A DNA stretch of 64,000 nucleotides from Macrotrachela quadricornifera (Eukaryota > Rotifera > Eurotatoria > Philodinida > Philodinidae), in NCBI GenBank assembly GCA_022393335.1, contig JAJEKB010021191.1, positions 861,016 to 925,015 of the forward strand, written 5' to 3'. The position numbers were made by a program, and so were the translations under genes. This document shows positions 12,358-24,700 of this stretch, one piece after another; position 1 is the stretch's first letter, and each line of letters begins with the position of its first letter. The notes below the pieces were generated by a model, which saw only the letters and a program-made list of their open reading frames with translations, was not told the DNA's origin and did not search any database.

Positions 12358-13651
12358 GTGTTCATGAACAAGGTAAGCGACAATATCGATATGAATGTCC
12401 TATGCAATTGCGAACCGCTGAAAGTTTTGCTCGTGATTCACTTATCGCTTCTCAATTTAATCGAAATCAAAGCGGTCATTTAGGTGTTTCTGTTATTGCT
12501 GATGTAGTTGATATTCAATTACCTTATTCAGTAATTGTTGATTATGCTCATGCCAGTTTACTTCGTCATTCAAAATCTATATTTAGCGAAATTTATAAAC
12601 GTTTAACTCCAGCTATTCGTGATACTGTTGATATTGCTTTAGCTAAACAATCATTTCCACACTTTTTCAATCGTTGTATGAAATCATTTAAAGATCTTTC
12701 ATTCGTTAAAGCTACTGAAGTTCGTAATATACTTTTCTATGGTTTTCTTCCAATATTTCATCAACATTTACCGATAAATCTNNNNNNNNNNNNNNNNNNN
12801 NNNNNNNNNNNNNNNNNNNNNNNNNNNNNNNNNNNNNNNNNNNNNNNNNNNNNNNNNNNNNNNNNNNNNNNNNNNNNNNNNNNNNNNNNNNNNNNNNNNN
12901 NNNNNNNNNNNNNNNNNNNNNNNNNNNNNNNNNNNNNNNNNNNNNNNNNNNNNNNNNNNNNNNNNNNNNNNNNNNNNNNNNNNNNNNNNNNNNNNNNNNN
13001 NNNNNNNNNNNNNNNNNNNNNNNNNNNNNNNNNNNNNNNNNNNNNNNNNNNNNNNNNNNNNNNNNNNNNNNNNNNNNNNNNNNNNNNNNNNNNNNNNNNN
13101 NNNNNNNNNNNNNNNNNNNNNNNNNNNNNNNNNNNNNNNNNNNNNNNNNNNNNNNNNNNNNNNNNNNNNNNNNNNNNNNNNAGACCGATGTTCGTAAAAA
13201 AAAGCGAGGACGAAAAGGGAGCCCCCCGTGTTCATGAACAAGGTAAGCGACAATATCGATATGAATGTCCTATGCAAATGCGAACCGCTGAAAGTTTTGC
13301 TCGTGATTCACATATCGCTTCTCAATTTAAACGAAAGCAAAACGGTCATTTAGGTGTTTCCGTTATTGCTGACGTAGTCGATATTCAATTACCTTATTCA
13401 ATAATTGTTGATTATGCTCATGCCAGTTTACTTCATCATTCAAAATCTATATTTAGCGAAATTTATAAACGTTTAACTCCAGCTATTCGTGATACTGTTG
13501 ATATTGCTTTAGCTAAACAATCATTTCCACACTTTTTCAATCGTTGTATGAAATCATTTAAAGATCTTTCATTCGTTAAAGCTACTGAAGTTCGTAATAT
13601 ACTCTTCTATGGTTTTCTTCCAATATTTCATCAACATTTACCGATAAATCT
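12358..13651 (+). repeat. Direct duplication flanking the gap
   Basis: Bases 12358-12781 recur at 13228-13651, offset 870, with about 11 differences counted by eye over 424 bp. Copy 2 is preceded by 46 bp (13182-13227) not present before copy 1 and continues past the point where copy 1 meets the gap. This is either a local duplication or two haplotypes/paralogues placed end to end by the assembler. Confidence 0.85.
12782..13181. other. Assembly gap (400 N)
   Basis: Exactly 400 N, a typical scaffolding placeholder, inside the transposase relic. Any protein drawn across it is artificial. Confidence 0.99.
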
Positions 13652-15082
13652 TCTTGATCATTTTGCTTTATATATAACTGGTATGTGTTTATTTCATAGT
13701 AGGCCAATATTTGGTGATCAAACAGCTAAGATTGCTAATGAATTAATAATGAAATATTATCAAGATTTTCGTTCATTCTATTATGGTCTTGAAAATTTTG
13801 TTCTTCATGTTCACTCACATTTAAAAACTCAATATAAAATGTATGGATCATTCACACATTTAGGTTCCGTTGGACAAGAAGGTTTAATGGGATATATGGG
13901 ATCGAATTTTACTGGTACACGTTAACAAGGTGATCTAATTGCTGAAAATTATAGTCTTGATATATTTCTTCGTCATGAGCTTAATAATTCAAATTCAATT
14001 ACTAAATCAATTGATGGTCCTTTTGATAAAGTTGTAAATTTTGATTTCACAACAAATTGTATTTTTCTTGACATACATAATCGTCAATGTAATTGTATAT
14101 CAATAGGAACATGTTTAACTGCTTTTCGACGATGTTCAATCAACCATCGAGTGTTTCATTCGATACATTACAAACAACGACAAAAAAGCGTCAGTTATTT
14201 CGTTCGATATAGTCATTCAACTAATGATGATGTTTATTTATTTGGAAAAATTATTATGTTCTTTCAAGTTCAAAGGGATACATATGCTGTGATTCATCAA
14301 TATCCGATTCATTGTTTATTTAGTGATCTACTATCATCATCATTATATCATGAAATTTTACATAAATCTATTAATCATTTGTTTTATGTTGTTTCAAAAA
14401 CATGTCTTCCACTTTATGAAATTGTACTTATAAATCGAATAGTAGATCATTGTATTATCTTTGATTGTACAAATTATGATATTGTTACATCTATATCGTC
14501 ATATGATGAATATGATTGAATAATGAAATATTTTAGATTTAAAACATTTAAAATGAATAATCGAGTTCGAACACAGAAAAAAATTTTTACACCAACAACA
14601 ATTACACCTGAACCCGAATGTTATCTTTGTTAACTTATTGAAACAAATGAATGTAGGATTGTCCATCGTTCAAGTATAAAACGTATTTACGATGATACAG
14701 CTGCAGTATTAGTTCATGGTCATCGTATGGAAGCAAAAATTGAATATCATGGTAAGCTTAAGTTTTTCTAAAAAAAGGCGATTTTTTATTTGTATTATAC
14801 AAATTATTATTTTTCCTATAGGTACTCGTATTGAATGTCAGCGTGTATGGGAAAAAAAAGAAGATGGTCAGAAATTGAATCGTAAATAAACATATATTTT
14901 TATATAAATAAAAGATCATTTGTTCTAGATGTCGATGATGTCAATGATTTAGAAAATGAAAAAGATACTGATGATGATGAATCAATTATTCAAATTAAAA
15001 GATTATCGAGTAGATAGAATTATCTGAATTAATAGAAATAAATTGACTTAAGAATGTTTTCATTTTTAAACATAATCTGATG

Positions 15083-16130
15083 TTCTCTTTCTCGTAGAGA
15101 AGAGTCTTAGAAACATAAATTGTTTGTTTGATTGATTGATTGATTGTGTGTCCGCAGAGTCAAAAAAACATCGAAAATTGATTTTTCGAAAAAGACATTT
15201 CTAGAGGTAATTTCATGTGGAGACTTCGAATCTGAAGTCTGTTCGGTGATCATGTGGTATCAGCATTGATCAATTGATGTTAGGAATTGGTGAGGTTTGG
15301 TATTTTTCATCGAAAACAGGTGTTTTTTCACGAAATGATGATTTCATCATGGTGGGTGATGGACACCATTGTCGATTGTTATGGTATCAGCATCGATCAA
15401 TGGATGTTAGGAATTCGTGAGGTTTGGTATTTTTCATCGAAAACAGGTGTTTTTTCACGAAATGATGATTGCATCGTGGTGGGTGATGGACACCATTGCT
15501 GATTGTTATGGTATCAGCATTGATCAATGGATGTTAGGAATTCGTGAGGTTTGGTATTTTTCATCGAAAATAGGTGTTTTTTCACGAAATGATGATTTCA
15601 TCGTGGTGGGTGATGAACAGCATTGCTGATTATTATTCTCTTTCTCGTAGAGAAGAGTCTTGCAAACATAAATTGTCTGCTTGATTGCTTGCTTGTATGT
15701 CCGCACAAGGTCAAAAGAACATTTTACTAATATTTTCTATAAAACTTAACCATAGTGTAATCGGGGTCCAGGAATCCGAATCTGATGTTAGTTTTTTAAA
15801 ATTTTTTTGAGAATCAATTTCTACACAAAGGATCACTTTTTTGCAAAAAAAAAATTTTTTTATAAGGGTTTCCCGAAAGATAACGGTGTCGAGGAATCCA
15901 AAACTGAAGTCAGTTTTCTAAAAATGTTTCAGGCTCAGGTCCTTAAATAAACGACAAATTTTTAACAAAAAACATTAGTTTTTATGACGTTTGGTCAAAG
16001 GCAGGTGAGGTTGAGGAACTTACATCTTACTTGGTTTTTTTAATTTTATAAGTGAATAGCTTGATGGTAGTTTAGAAACACGATTTCTACGAGAAAGAGA
16101 AGAGCGAGTCTTTAGACGAGCGTTACTTGT
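15083..16130 (+). repeat. Minisatellite-bearing interspersed repeat, copy B
   Basis: The left end TTCTCTTTCTCGTAGA (15083) is found inverted at 16086-16101, so the element has inverted termini; the outer right end reads GACGAGCGTTACTTGT. The left terminus is repeated directly at 15636, followed by the same GTTTGCTTGATTG-like text, indicating a tandem or nested copy. The interior holds three 127-bp units and then diverged AGTTTGACCAAAGG-type units. It sits in an intron of the BEN-like gene. Confidence 0.65.
15256..15630 (+). repeat. 127-bp tandem repeat, about 3 copies
   Basis: Units beginning GGTATCAGCATTGATCAA start at 15256, 15383 and 15510, exactly 127 bp apart and nearly identical. Diverged relatives with about 126-bp spacing lie near 7425 and 7550. 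Confidence 0.9.
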
Positions 16131-17472
16131 TTCTTACCCGTTGTAAATAATATATGCTTATATCTTTCATTTCGTTCACGTATTAGAAAGAAATTATAGA
16201 AAGAAAATACTATCTATTTAAAAAAAAGTCCTCATATATTTTTTTTCATTCCATATTTATATAATTAAGATTATAGTCTTTATTTTTTGTATTTTTAGCT
16301 TCTGATACCATGATGAAATCACGAACACCACAAGTGAAACGTAAAATACTTGATTCAGTTGTGAAAAGTCATCGTCGTTCATCTTCAACATCAAATTCTA
16401 ATATAACAAGGACAAATGATGGTGTTCAAATTTACCTTCTAGGTAAATTATCACTAATAAGTTTTTTAGATCTTGATAATTATAATTTAGTAAGATCCTT
16501 TGAGAATAATGATCGACGAGAAATTGAAAAAAATAGATTCATATTATGATTTATAAAAATACATATGTATATATAGGCATGTATAAAGGGAATAAAATTA
16601 TACAAAGATCAGATTTGTTAAATTAATTGTTATATATATGATTTATAAACTATCTTTTCATCATTTTATTTTAGATGATAATGATTCGGGTGAAGAAGAA
16701 AATAGTGAACCACAATTTCTAATATCTTCATCAAGTTTGAATTATTTGACTGTTTTAAAGCGAAATAAATACATAATCCTTTTTTTAAATAGATTCTACT
16801 CTCATAAAACATCTGGATATGCAATTCAAAACAATTCGAGAAGAAAATGAAAAACAATATATGCACCTATCAAAAAAGATCGATCCTAAACGTCAATTTG
16901 ATACAGTAATAATTAACTATGTTGATTATTATATTTATTTGACATTCTTATTTCTTCTGTTCCAGACTGATCTTTCTTCGTTTCGTGAATCATCTGATAA
17001 TGAAAAATTTACTGATGTGGTTTGTTTCAAACTTTTGTTTAAATACTATACATTCTACTTAATTATTTAGATATATCAAAACGTTAATTTAACATGTATC
17101 CGAGGGACAAATTTTGGTGATTATGCTAGACAAGTACTTCGAAAATTATATACACATGAAGAATTAATATCATTGATTTTACCTCCAGGTGGTCCTCAAT
17201 ATGTTCGTAAACCATTAGATGTTGAAAAGTTCGAATTTCTTCATGGTATGTGACATTTATTTTGATAATTACTGAGCAAGATTACATAATTTTGCAAAGT
17301 AATTTTCTATTTATCTAATTATACATTTCTTGTAGATGCAATGCGCAGTAAATATCGTATTGCTGCAGATAAATATGATGATTTTTATAGTAAATTACTT
17401 CGACCAAAATTAGCAGATTTTCTTAATGATGAACGTAAACGTGATCGTACATCAAACCAAAATGGTCTATAA

Positions 17473-18720
17473 ATCTCCTGATGGTATTGTTAATTATGAC
17501 TAAATTGAACTCGTCGAAATAAGATTTTTAACTCTTATTTTTTTATTATTGTGAAACAAATCATTGATGTGAAAAGTATCTTTCATGCGTCTACGTATCT
17601 TTTGTTATTGTAAAATATTTTTTTGTTATGTTTTATGTAAACGACTTGAAAATAAATGGGGTTTAGTGGGGTTTCCGACGGGATCCGGAGTCCGGATTAC
17701 TCGTCCTGGGTATAGCTATGTATAGAAAAGAAAAAGAAGAAAGGCATATAGTAAATGTACACTGATTTATAGAGCAAAGGTTGATCTATAAAAATGCAGA
17801 ATTTGTTATTCTCGTAAATCATTCTTCATTTTTTTTGCGTAGAATACAAATTTATAGGATGATTGTTGTGGTAAAGAAACAATATTATTATCTAGAAAGA
17901 TCAATCTAAACAATTGATAATATCATAGAATAAAATTTGTATGAATTAAATCAAAAAATTGAAAATCAAGAATTTGATGAGATAAAAAACAATGCTTACG
18001 ATACATTCTACTTTTGGTGAATAATTAACTTTTAATAAATATATTGTGAGACACTTGGTGATGATGAATTTCTTTTATGTTTATTAAGATAATTATATTC
18101 AATTCAATGTAACAAAAGAAAGATCAGTGAAAATGTAATTTATTTTTAATAAGGTTTCAAGATGTACTATAGAAGAAGAAACCTGGAAAATTCATTTATT
18201 TCATTATACATTGGCATTTTATCAGCAGAAAAAAAATAGAATATAAAGTTCCTTCGGAATTTGTTTAAATAAAGACAAAAATCAATCTGAATATGAAGTA
18301 TGATTATTCAGTGAATACTAAAAGAAGTGGTAGGTAAGAAATTGTTGAACCGCCGGAATTTTCCACGACAAATACTCAATATATACAAAACATTATATAT
18401 TCAAAGTATAGATTTTATTTTAAATAATATATGAATTTCATATCTAATTCACTTTTTTGAAACACAATCTAAAAGGAATGTTCATATACAATAGTGACGG
18501 AGTCAGAATTTTGAGTTAGAGTAGGCTGAGCCTCCTTAAATTTTTCGGGATCCTTCAAATAAAACGATTCTTGAAAACACTACTGTATATCGCCTGATTT
18601 CTAAAAAAAATTATGACCGGGGTCGGGTAGTTTCGCAAAGGTTCGCTGTACTCCCCCTCAGGGATAGATTTCTGTACCCTACTATGTACAGTTTTGGGTT
18701 AGGAAGGCTCAATCGTCCCA
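17473..18720. other. Intergenic, no gene seen
   Basis: AT-rich sequence downstream of the BEN-like gene with an AATAAA-like site near 17651. No coding region or repeat could be supported. Confidence 0.5.
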
Positions 18721-18734
18721 CAGTAGTGTAAAAT

Positions 18735-18906
18735 TTAATACTTGAACTCAACTATTCAAGTTTTGAACTATTCAATTATTCAACTATCCAAGCCCATCGT
18801 GGCACATTCACGCGGGGCTGCATTTCTTTGCCCTTCGTGATAACCTCATGCAGAATCAATACTTGAATAGCTGAATAATTGAAAAATTGAAACTAAGTTT
18901 CAAGTT
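18735..18906. repeat. Imperfect inverted repeat
   Basis: The text around 18738-18790 (ACTTGAACTC, ACTATTCAAG, TTCAATTATTCAACTAT) is answered in reverse complement at 18860-18906 (ATACTTGAATAGCTGAATAATTG). The centre is a GC-richer segment with CATCGTGGCAC and CTTCGTGATAACC. It lies just outside the larger 18.9-20.9-kb foldback. Confidence 0.45.
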
Positions 18907-19194
18907 TTACACATATGCATAATGCAGATAGAAACCCTAGAAAGATTCGTCTCACTAGCTTGTTTTTGGTGAGATATAGAATTTTTCCTGTAAGAGCTCA
19001 TTTTTTTGATCGCATCAAATTTTGGAATTTCAACCTGAAACTTTGCCCGAATAAAGGTCTCAACTAGAATAGCTTTCATTAAAAAAATTAAGTAAAGTCA
19101 TCTCCACAATCCACATTTTACCAAGCAATACTGCTACCTATTTTTCGATATGCTGTCGAGACATCTTTCCAAACCTTATCAATATCAATTAAGA

Positions 19195-19400
19195 TCAGTA
19201 CTCATCTAATTAACACTAATTAATTAGGTATATATCTTAATTCGTGCCAATTAGTTCAATACTCACCTTAGTTAGTGCGAATGAGCGCAATACTCAACTA
19301 GTTAGCACTAATTAACCGAGCACTCATCTTAATTAGTGTTAATTCACTGACTACTAATTTATTGAGCATCAATTGTTTAAGTAATAATTAATTATTTAAT
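19195..19400. repeat. Degenerate tandem array of about 30-bp units
   Basis: Repeats of a unit like CTAATTAGTGCTAATTGAGC with ACTCA between copies, visible at least six times. Confidence 0.65.
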
Positions 19401-19411
19401 TAGTATTAAAA

Positions 19412-20449
19412 TCTATATATATAAAGAAGAAAGTTTGTCTGTCTGTTTGTCTGTTCGCTGTGCATTCGGCCCCTGTACAAGCTAGCGTCACCAAACTTTC
19501 CATGATACCTCCCCAGGCCCAGAGGAAGGTCATGGCAGGGTCACCCACCGAGGGTGTGGGGTGATGGGTGGGTGAAATCTCACCCAGATAGTACTGTGAT
19601 AGCGAACATTACGAAACTTTCTATAGTGCCTCCCCAGACCCAGAGGAAGGTCATGGCGGGGTGACCCTCTTTGAGGGTGTGAGTGAAATCTCACCCAGAT
19701 AGTGCTGTATCAGCTAACATTACCAAAATTTCCATGGTGCTTCTCTGAGTTCAGAGGCATTTTTAAAGAGTGCTGTTACCATTAATAGGAGTAGGGAGGA
19801 CGCGTCAGGGTGAAATTTCACTAAAGTTCTATCGCAATGAACATTACGTTAATTTTCCAGAAATTTCGCGAATCTGTTATGATTCTAAGATTAATCGGTT
19901 TTTATCGAGGATTCTTTGGTTTAAATTTGAAAATTTGATGTTTCTAATTTATATATATAAAGGAGAAAGTTTGTCTGTCTGTGTGTTTTTTATGCATTTG
20001 GACATCGTACGAGTTGAGGGTTCCAAACTTTTCAAGGCATACTCTTAGGTCTCGAGGAAGGTCAAAATGGATCAGGATGACTGGCGAAAGGATTGGGCTA
20101 AAATTTCACAACAGGTTATGATACATTACAATTTTCCCCAGTTTTTCAAAAACTTCGGGACATATGCTGCCATTGTTAGAATATCTGCCTGTTAGTACCA
20201 GTTTTTTTGCACTGGATATTGGTATAAAGTATGGAAATACGCATGAGTTAATAGAAAGACTGTTAGACCCCTACACTATTTGCTGAATTATTCGATTTAA
20301 AAATGAATATAAGTGTATGCACGGCGGGATACGTAGTAATAATAGATGAAAAGGTCTTAATCAAGCCTTCTATACATCTTCTGTCGTTTTCTGACATGAT
20401 AAGTTTCCAGTATGGAGATTTTCCGAGCAACGCCGGGTACTACTGCTAG
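19412..20449 (+). mobile_element. Non-autonomous Helitron-like element
   Basis: It begins TCTATATATATAAAGAAG, with TC directly after an A at 19411, and ends GGGTACTACTGCTAG, with CTAG at 20446-20449 followed by T. That is the Helitron rule: TC...CTRR inserted between A and T, without target duplication. A second 5'-like start (TATATATAAAGGAGAAAG then GTTTGTCTGTCTG) at about 19948 suggests a nested or tandem copy. A further 5'-end fragment is at about 34655. No Rep/helicase coding is present. Inside are two to three tandem units of 112-120 bp at about 19497-19760. Confidence 0.55.
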
Positions 20450-20871
20450 TATCATATAATGATGGAAACATATATGTGGGTTTGAATGGTCTATTTCTGC
20501 TAAATTATAAAATATGGACTGCAGATAATAGATAAAACTTATATGGTGAGGTGGACTCCAAATGTGGAATTTACATTGTGGAGATCACTTTCCTTAACCC
20601 ATTAAAAATTTCAAAAGTTTTGAATTATGAATTTCTCAAGCTATGGGCGTTTTTCCATTGCTACTGTAAAAAGCATGTATTTTTTGAAAAATTCATAATT
20701 CGAAGAAACTTTGTTCAAAACTTTTAAAATTTTTAATGAAAGCTAGCCTAATTGAGAACCTTATTTGGGCAAAGTTTCAGGTTGAAATTCCAAAACTTGA
20801 TATGGTTCGAAAAATGAGCTTCTATAGGGAAAATTCTACATCTCGCCAAAAACAAGCTAGTGGGACGAATC

Positions 20872-21747
20872 CCTACATTATAAGGCCTATCTATGAGCTC
20901 AAACAGAGTATATCAGTTGGAGAGGTTCCTTCGTTACAGACTCTTCTTCTTTTCTAAACATCGGTATAAACATTTTCGCAATATCAAAATCTACTGTAGA
21001 ATTAATGAGGCACACGGATCAGCTTAACTCACCTGTACTTTGTTTTTATTTCAAATCGAAATACATGCTAATAAATTTCATCATCATAATGTAATTAACT
21101 CCATCGTATCTCACATTAGGAATTATACAAATATATATATTTTTATTAAAATGTATCGAAGGATAAAATATAATATCAAATGTTTAGAAACATTTACTTC
21201 TTTGACTAATAATATATAGAATTATGTATTCATATGAACAGAAAATGCTCAGTAAATCCTTCAATTAAAGCTAAGATAACTGTCACAAAATAAATTATTA
21301 AATGTGGAAGCACAAATGCAGACGCTGAAATTGATAATATTTTCCTACAAGATATATTATTGAATAAGGCATCAATGTGATAGTTGTCTTATTCCGTCAT
21401 GTTAAATATTTGATGGATAAAATTATTTAACATATGAAACTTGAATAACGACTTATTCTTACTGAATTCATTGATTTCGTGAGGGATTACCAAGTGTTGC
21501 AAGAAAAATTGTGAATTCTTGTGTACGTCTCTATGAATCAAATTGCAGCTGATTTCAAATCGACTCATCTCACAAAACTCTCATTCTAAGTAAGTTCGTA
21601 AAATTTCGGTCGTGGACTCGATTCTAGAATATTGAACATTACAAAATAGCATGTATTATCGAAACAGTATCTAATCTTTTTAGTTGAATCCAGTGATACT
21701 CTCTATTTATAACTGTTTAAATGATAAATTCTTAAATATATTTTCAG
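20872..21747. other. Upstream region of the membrane glycoprotein gene
   Basis: No gene or repeat is seen. It ends in TTTTCAG directly abutting the ATG at 21748, a splice-acceptor-like site that could serve a 5'-UTR intron or spliced-leader addition. Confidence 0.4.
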
Positions 21748-24700
21748 ATGTCTAAGAAAATGATCAATTTGCTTATACTTTCATCTCTTTACTGTATTCT
21801 TACTAACGCTAAGCATTTTAATGGTGGTACTATTAGATGGGAACCAGCCTATCCTCATCTCAATTCAAGTAATGTGCTAATAACCATCATTCAATCTTAT
21901 TCATGGACTTATCCGACCATCACTTGTGCCGCTAATGTACCCAGTTCGACGAGTGGCCGAAGCACTCAGTATACTAATCTAACATGCGTCACTGATTGTT
22001 CAACTGATGGTGGTTATCATACTAAACCAATTACTACATTAACTGATTGTACATCAATTTCTACATCATTAGGTATGATGACAAGTCAAAGATCAGTCAA
22101 TATTACATTAACTTCAAATGCACATTTTTATATTGCAAATGTTGGATCTGCTTGGAGACCGCTAAATTATCCTACTATAAGTAATCTTGAATGGTCAATG
22201 GTTTGTTCGATTGATCTTCGAAGAAGATTAGATGGTTTTATTAATACACCACCTGTTGCAACTGTAGTTTCTCCACAATATGCTGTTGTTAATAGAACAA
22301 CTCTAATCACTATTCCTGTTTCAGATGCTAATGCAGCTGATGATGTGCGTTGTCGATGGTCGAAATATACACCTGGATATCGTAGACGACGATCAGATGA
22401 TGAAGAATTCGCATATCATGTAGAAGAACCTTCTACAATCAAAACGACGACTACACAACAAAAGATAATTCCTAGGAGAAGAAGACGTTATTCATATTCA
22501 TACTGTTCAAGTTGCACTAGTTCATGTGGGCAATGGTGCTATTGTTCTTGTTCTGGCTGTGATGGTACTACATGTGACGGATACCGATGTTATACAAATG
22601 GCGGTTGTCCAACTGCAACTACCACAGTCGAGACTCCTGGAACATTAAAACCTACATCATCGTATCCTAATCGTCAAGCCATTGATGAATGTGGTGGAAT
22701 TTGTTATCCAAGTAGCGTACCTAGTGGTACAACACTATCTGATTGTACTATTTCATTCATTGGTCTAGTGCCGAATACTTGGTATGGTATTGCTGTTCAA
22801 GTAAGCACATTTTATTGTCTCAAATAACATGGATATTTTTCGTTTTTTTTTCGAATAGGTCGAAGATTTTATTAATAGTACAAGTAATATTTCAATGAGT
22901 TCAGTACCAGTTCAATTTTTAATTTATGTCATGGATACACCAACATGTGGATTGACACCAGTTATTGTTCCTCCCAGCCGTTGTTTTGAAGTACAAGTTG
23001 GTGTCGCAATAAGTTTCAATATATCTGCCGTTACTTTATGTAATCCTAATATATCAGACATTGACTCAATTATTGTTACAAACAGTATTTCTGGAATGAA
23101 TGTGAGCAATATAACTGATTCATCGACAAATTCCTCAGTATCCTATCTTACATTCAGTTGGAAACCTCAATCAAATCAAGTTGGATATCAACAATTATGT
23201 GTAATAGCTTATTCTGAGTAAATTTTTTTATTGGCTTAATCTTCTAATAATTCTAGTATATTTTTTTCTATTAATTAGTGAACAAATCCAATCTGAACAA
23301 TATTGTGCTACATTTACTGTAATGACATCATCATCCACTTGTATAACAACAACAACAACAACGACAACTTCAACTTCGACAACATCAAAAACAACAACAA
23401 CAACAACAAGTACATCATCGACTAGCACAACATCAAAAACAACAACAACATCAACAAGTACATCATCGACTAGCACAACAACAACAAGAACAACAACTTC
23501 TTCCGCCACAACATCAACCAGCAAGACAACTTCAACAACAACATCGTCAACATCCACATCAACGACAAGTACTACGACTACATCATCAACATCAACTTCN
23601 NNNNNNNNNACAACTACAACGACTACTACATCAACATCAACTTCAACAACAACTACGACGACTACTACATCAACTTCAACTACAACAACTTCAACCACAA
23701 CTACAACAACTTCGACTACTACAACTTCCGTAACGTCTACAACAGCAACAACTACAACCACTACAACCAGGTAAATGATATGTATCATAAATAATTTCAC
23801 TTCTCTATTGTTCACCTGATTGAAACATGTTTTTTTTCTATCTAAAATACTTATGAGATTTAGCATTATCATATTCCTATATGCTGTTATCTCCTAACAT
23901 AGTATTTTTACATTTGATTATAACTGGAAGAATATTTTGTTTATGTATCTTTCTGCATTCATCGTTTCATTTTTCAAAATGATCTTTGTTCGAACTGCGT
24001 GTGGATGTTTGAGTCAAATTATGATAGATTTTTACTGATTCATCATCATTTTTATATCTTATTTTTATAAGTGTTTTTGTCCATAAAGAAACGTATGAAA
24101 ATATTTTAATTCATTGTTTTTATTCAATAATATAAATAAAACAAGTATTCTTACTAGAGATCTGTGGACCCACCCAGGCCCGGGTCCGAAATTAAGTTCA
24201 TTATCGGAACCAGGTCCATATCTAGTTTTATCTCATACCGGATTGACTATCCTTTGATGGTAGCCAATAGCTAGTAAAAATATCGATTTTTTCTTAATTT
24301 ATGCATAAACAAGGTGTTAGATATTGATAAAAAAGACCGGGCCTGAAGTCAATTGCTTTGGACTCGGATCCAAGGAAATACTAAGTTACAGGTTTCTAAT
24401 TCTCACTATTCTTATTTGTTTTAGTACGACGACGAAAGCAACAGGTAAGATATGTGAAATATACATCTATAATCTCTATAAAATGATCTACACTAATGTC
24501 TAACGAGGAAAGGTATCCAAGTGTGACGCGCCGTTTAGAATCGAATCTATACCAATTTGTAGGATTCTATGAGACTACTCTAAAGGAGAAACAGCGAAGA
24601 CTTCAGCCTTGAAGTCTCGTTGAAGTCCTTCGAAGACCGCTGTTTTCTCCTTGGACTAGATGAAGCCTAAAAGCGTTCGTCCCCATACGCTGCCTTTCTG

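Larger units (their letters stand above)
10624..14519 (+). pseudogene. TNP2/CACTA (EnSpm)-like transposase, degenerate
   Basis: The pieces together match the TNP2-type transposase layout. 10624-11295 encodes an acidic N-terminus and a zinc-binding-like CLICAQG...CPRCPNC stretch. 11286-11744 contains LDGVSLCQSNKLKMW, matching the DGVPLFKSS..W motif of animal TNP2 transposases. 12226-13925 contains VTGDSPAL, the HNGYYCCYYC metal-binding motif and LPYSVIVDYAHASLL (family: FPLDYMHL). 13926-14519 continues the C-terminal part. Damage: a frameshift near 11270-11290; an in-frame TAA just before VLAVTGDSP; an in-frame TAA at 13923, after which the same frame stays open to 14519; and a 400-N gap. The stretch 11745-12225 looks intronic and ends in AAATAG. 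An acceptor-like TTTTTGTAG precedes the start ATG. Transposase family confident, inactivity likely. Confidence 0.7.
14553..17472 (+). pseudogene. BEN-domain-like gene, multi-exon, probably transposon-associated
   Basis: The last two exons are clear. 17071-17245 and 17336-17472 join in phase 1 through a GTATGT...TGTAG intron and encode GTNFGDYARQVLRKLY, then LDVEKFEFLHDAMRSKY and a C-terminal KLADFLNDERKR. This matches BEN-domain spacing (a conserved Leu-rich helix, an LD..K helix, a basic end); BEN domains bind DNA or chromatin. Candidate upstream exons are 14553-14751, 14822-14889, 14929-15017 (Asp-rich), 16301-16440 (Ser/Arg-rich), about 16675-16760 and about 16967-17030. The first candidate exon has an in-frame TAA at 14631. 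A 1.05-kb repeat lies in the intron between the acidic and Ser/Arg exons. Its position just downstream of the TNP2 relic on the same strand suggests a second gene of the same element. The 3' half may be functional; the 5' half looks broken. Confidence 0.5.
18944..20871. repeat. Large foldback element interrupted by a Helitron-like insertion
   Basis: Arm 18944 to about 19121 is repeated in reverse complement at about 20550-20871; shared landmarks are CTAGCTTGTTTTTGG, TTTCAACCTGAAACTTTGCCC and TCTCCACAAT. The right arm carries an extra internal hairpin of about 130 bp (20600-20725). Between the arms lie a degenerate 30-bp tandem array and a Helitron-like element. Confidence 0.7.

Noticed and set aside
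12291..13925. A single 544-residue protein spanning the N gap
   Set aside because: It exists only because the 400-N filler happens to keep frame (870-bp offset) between two near-identical blocks.
15287..15629. Two overlapping 70-residue repeated proteins
   Set aside because: They are frames through a 127-bp non-coding tandem repeat within an interspersed element.
23228..23872. Minus-strand Val-rich frame opposite the Thr-rich exon
   Set aside because: Simple complement of the ACA/ACT repeat; the plus strand has matching splice sites, a signal peptide and a transmembrane exon.
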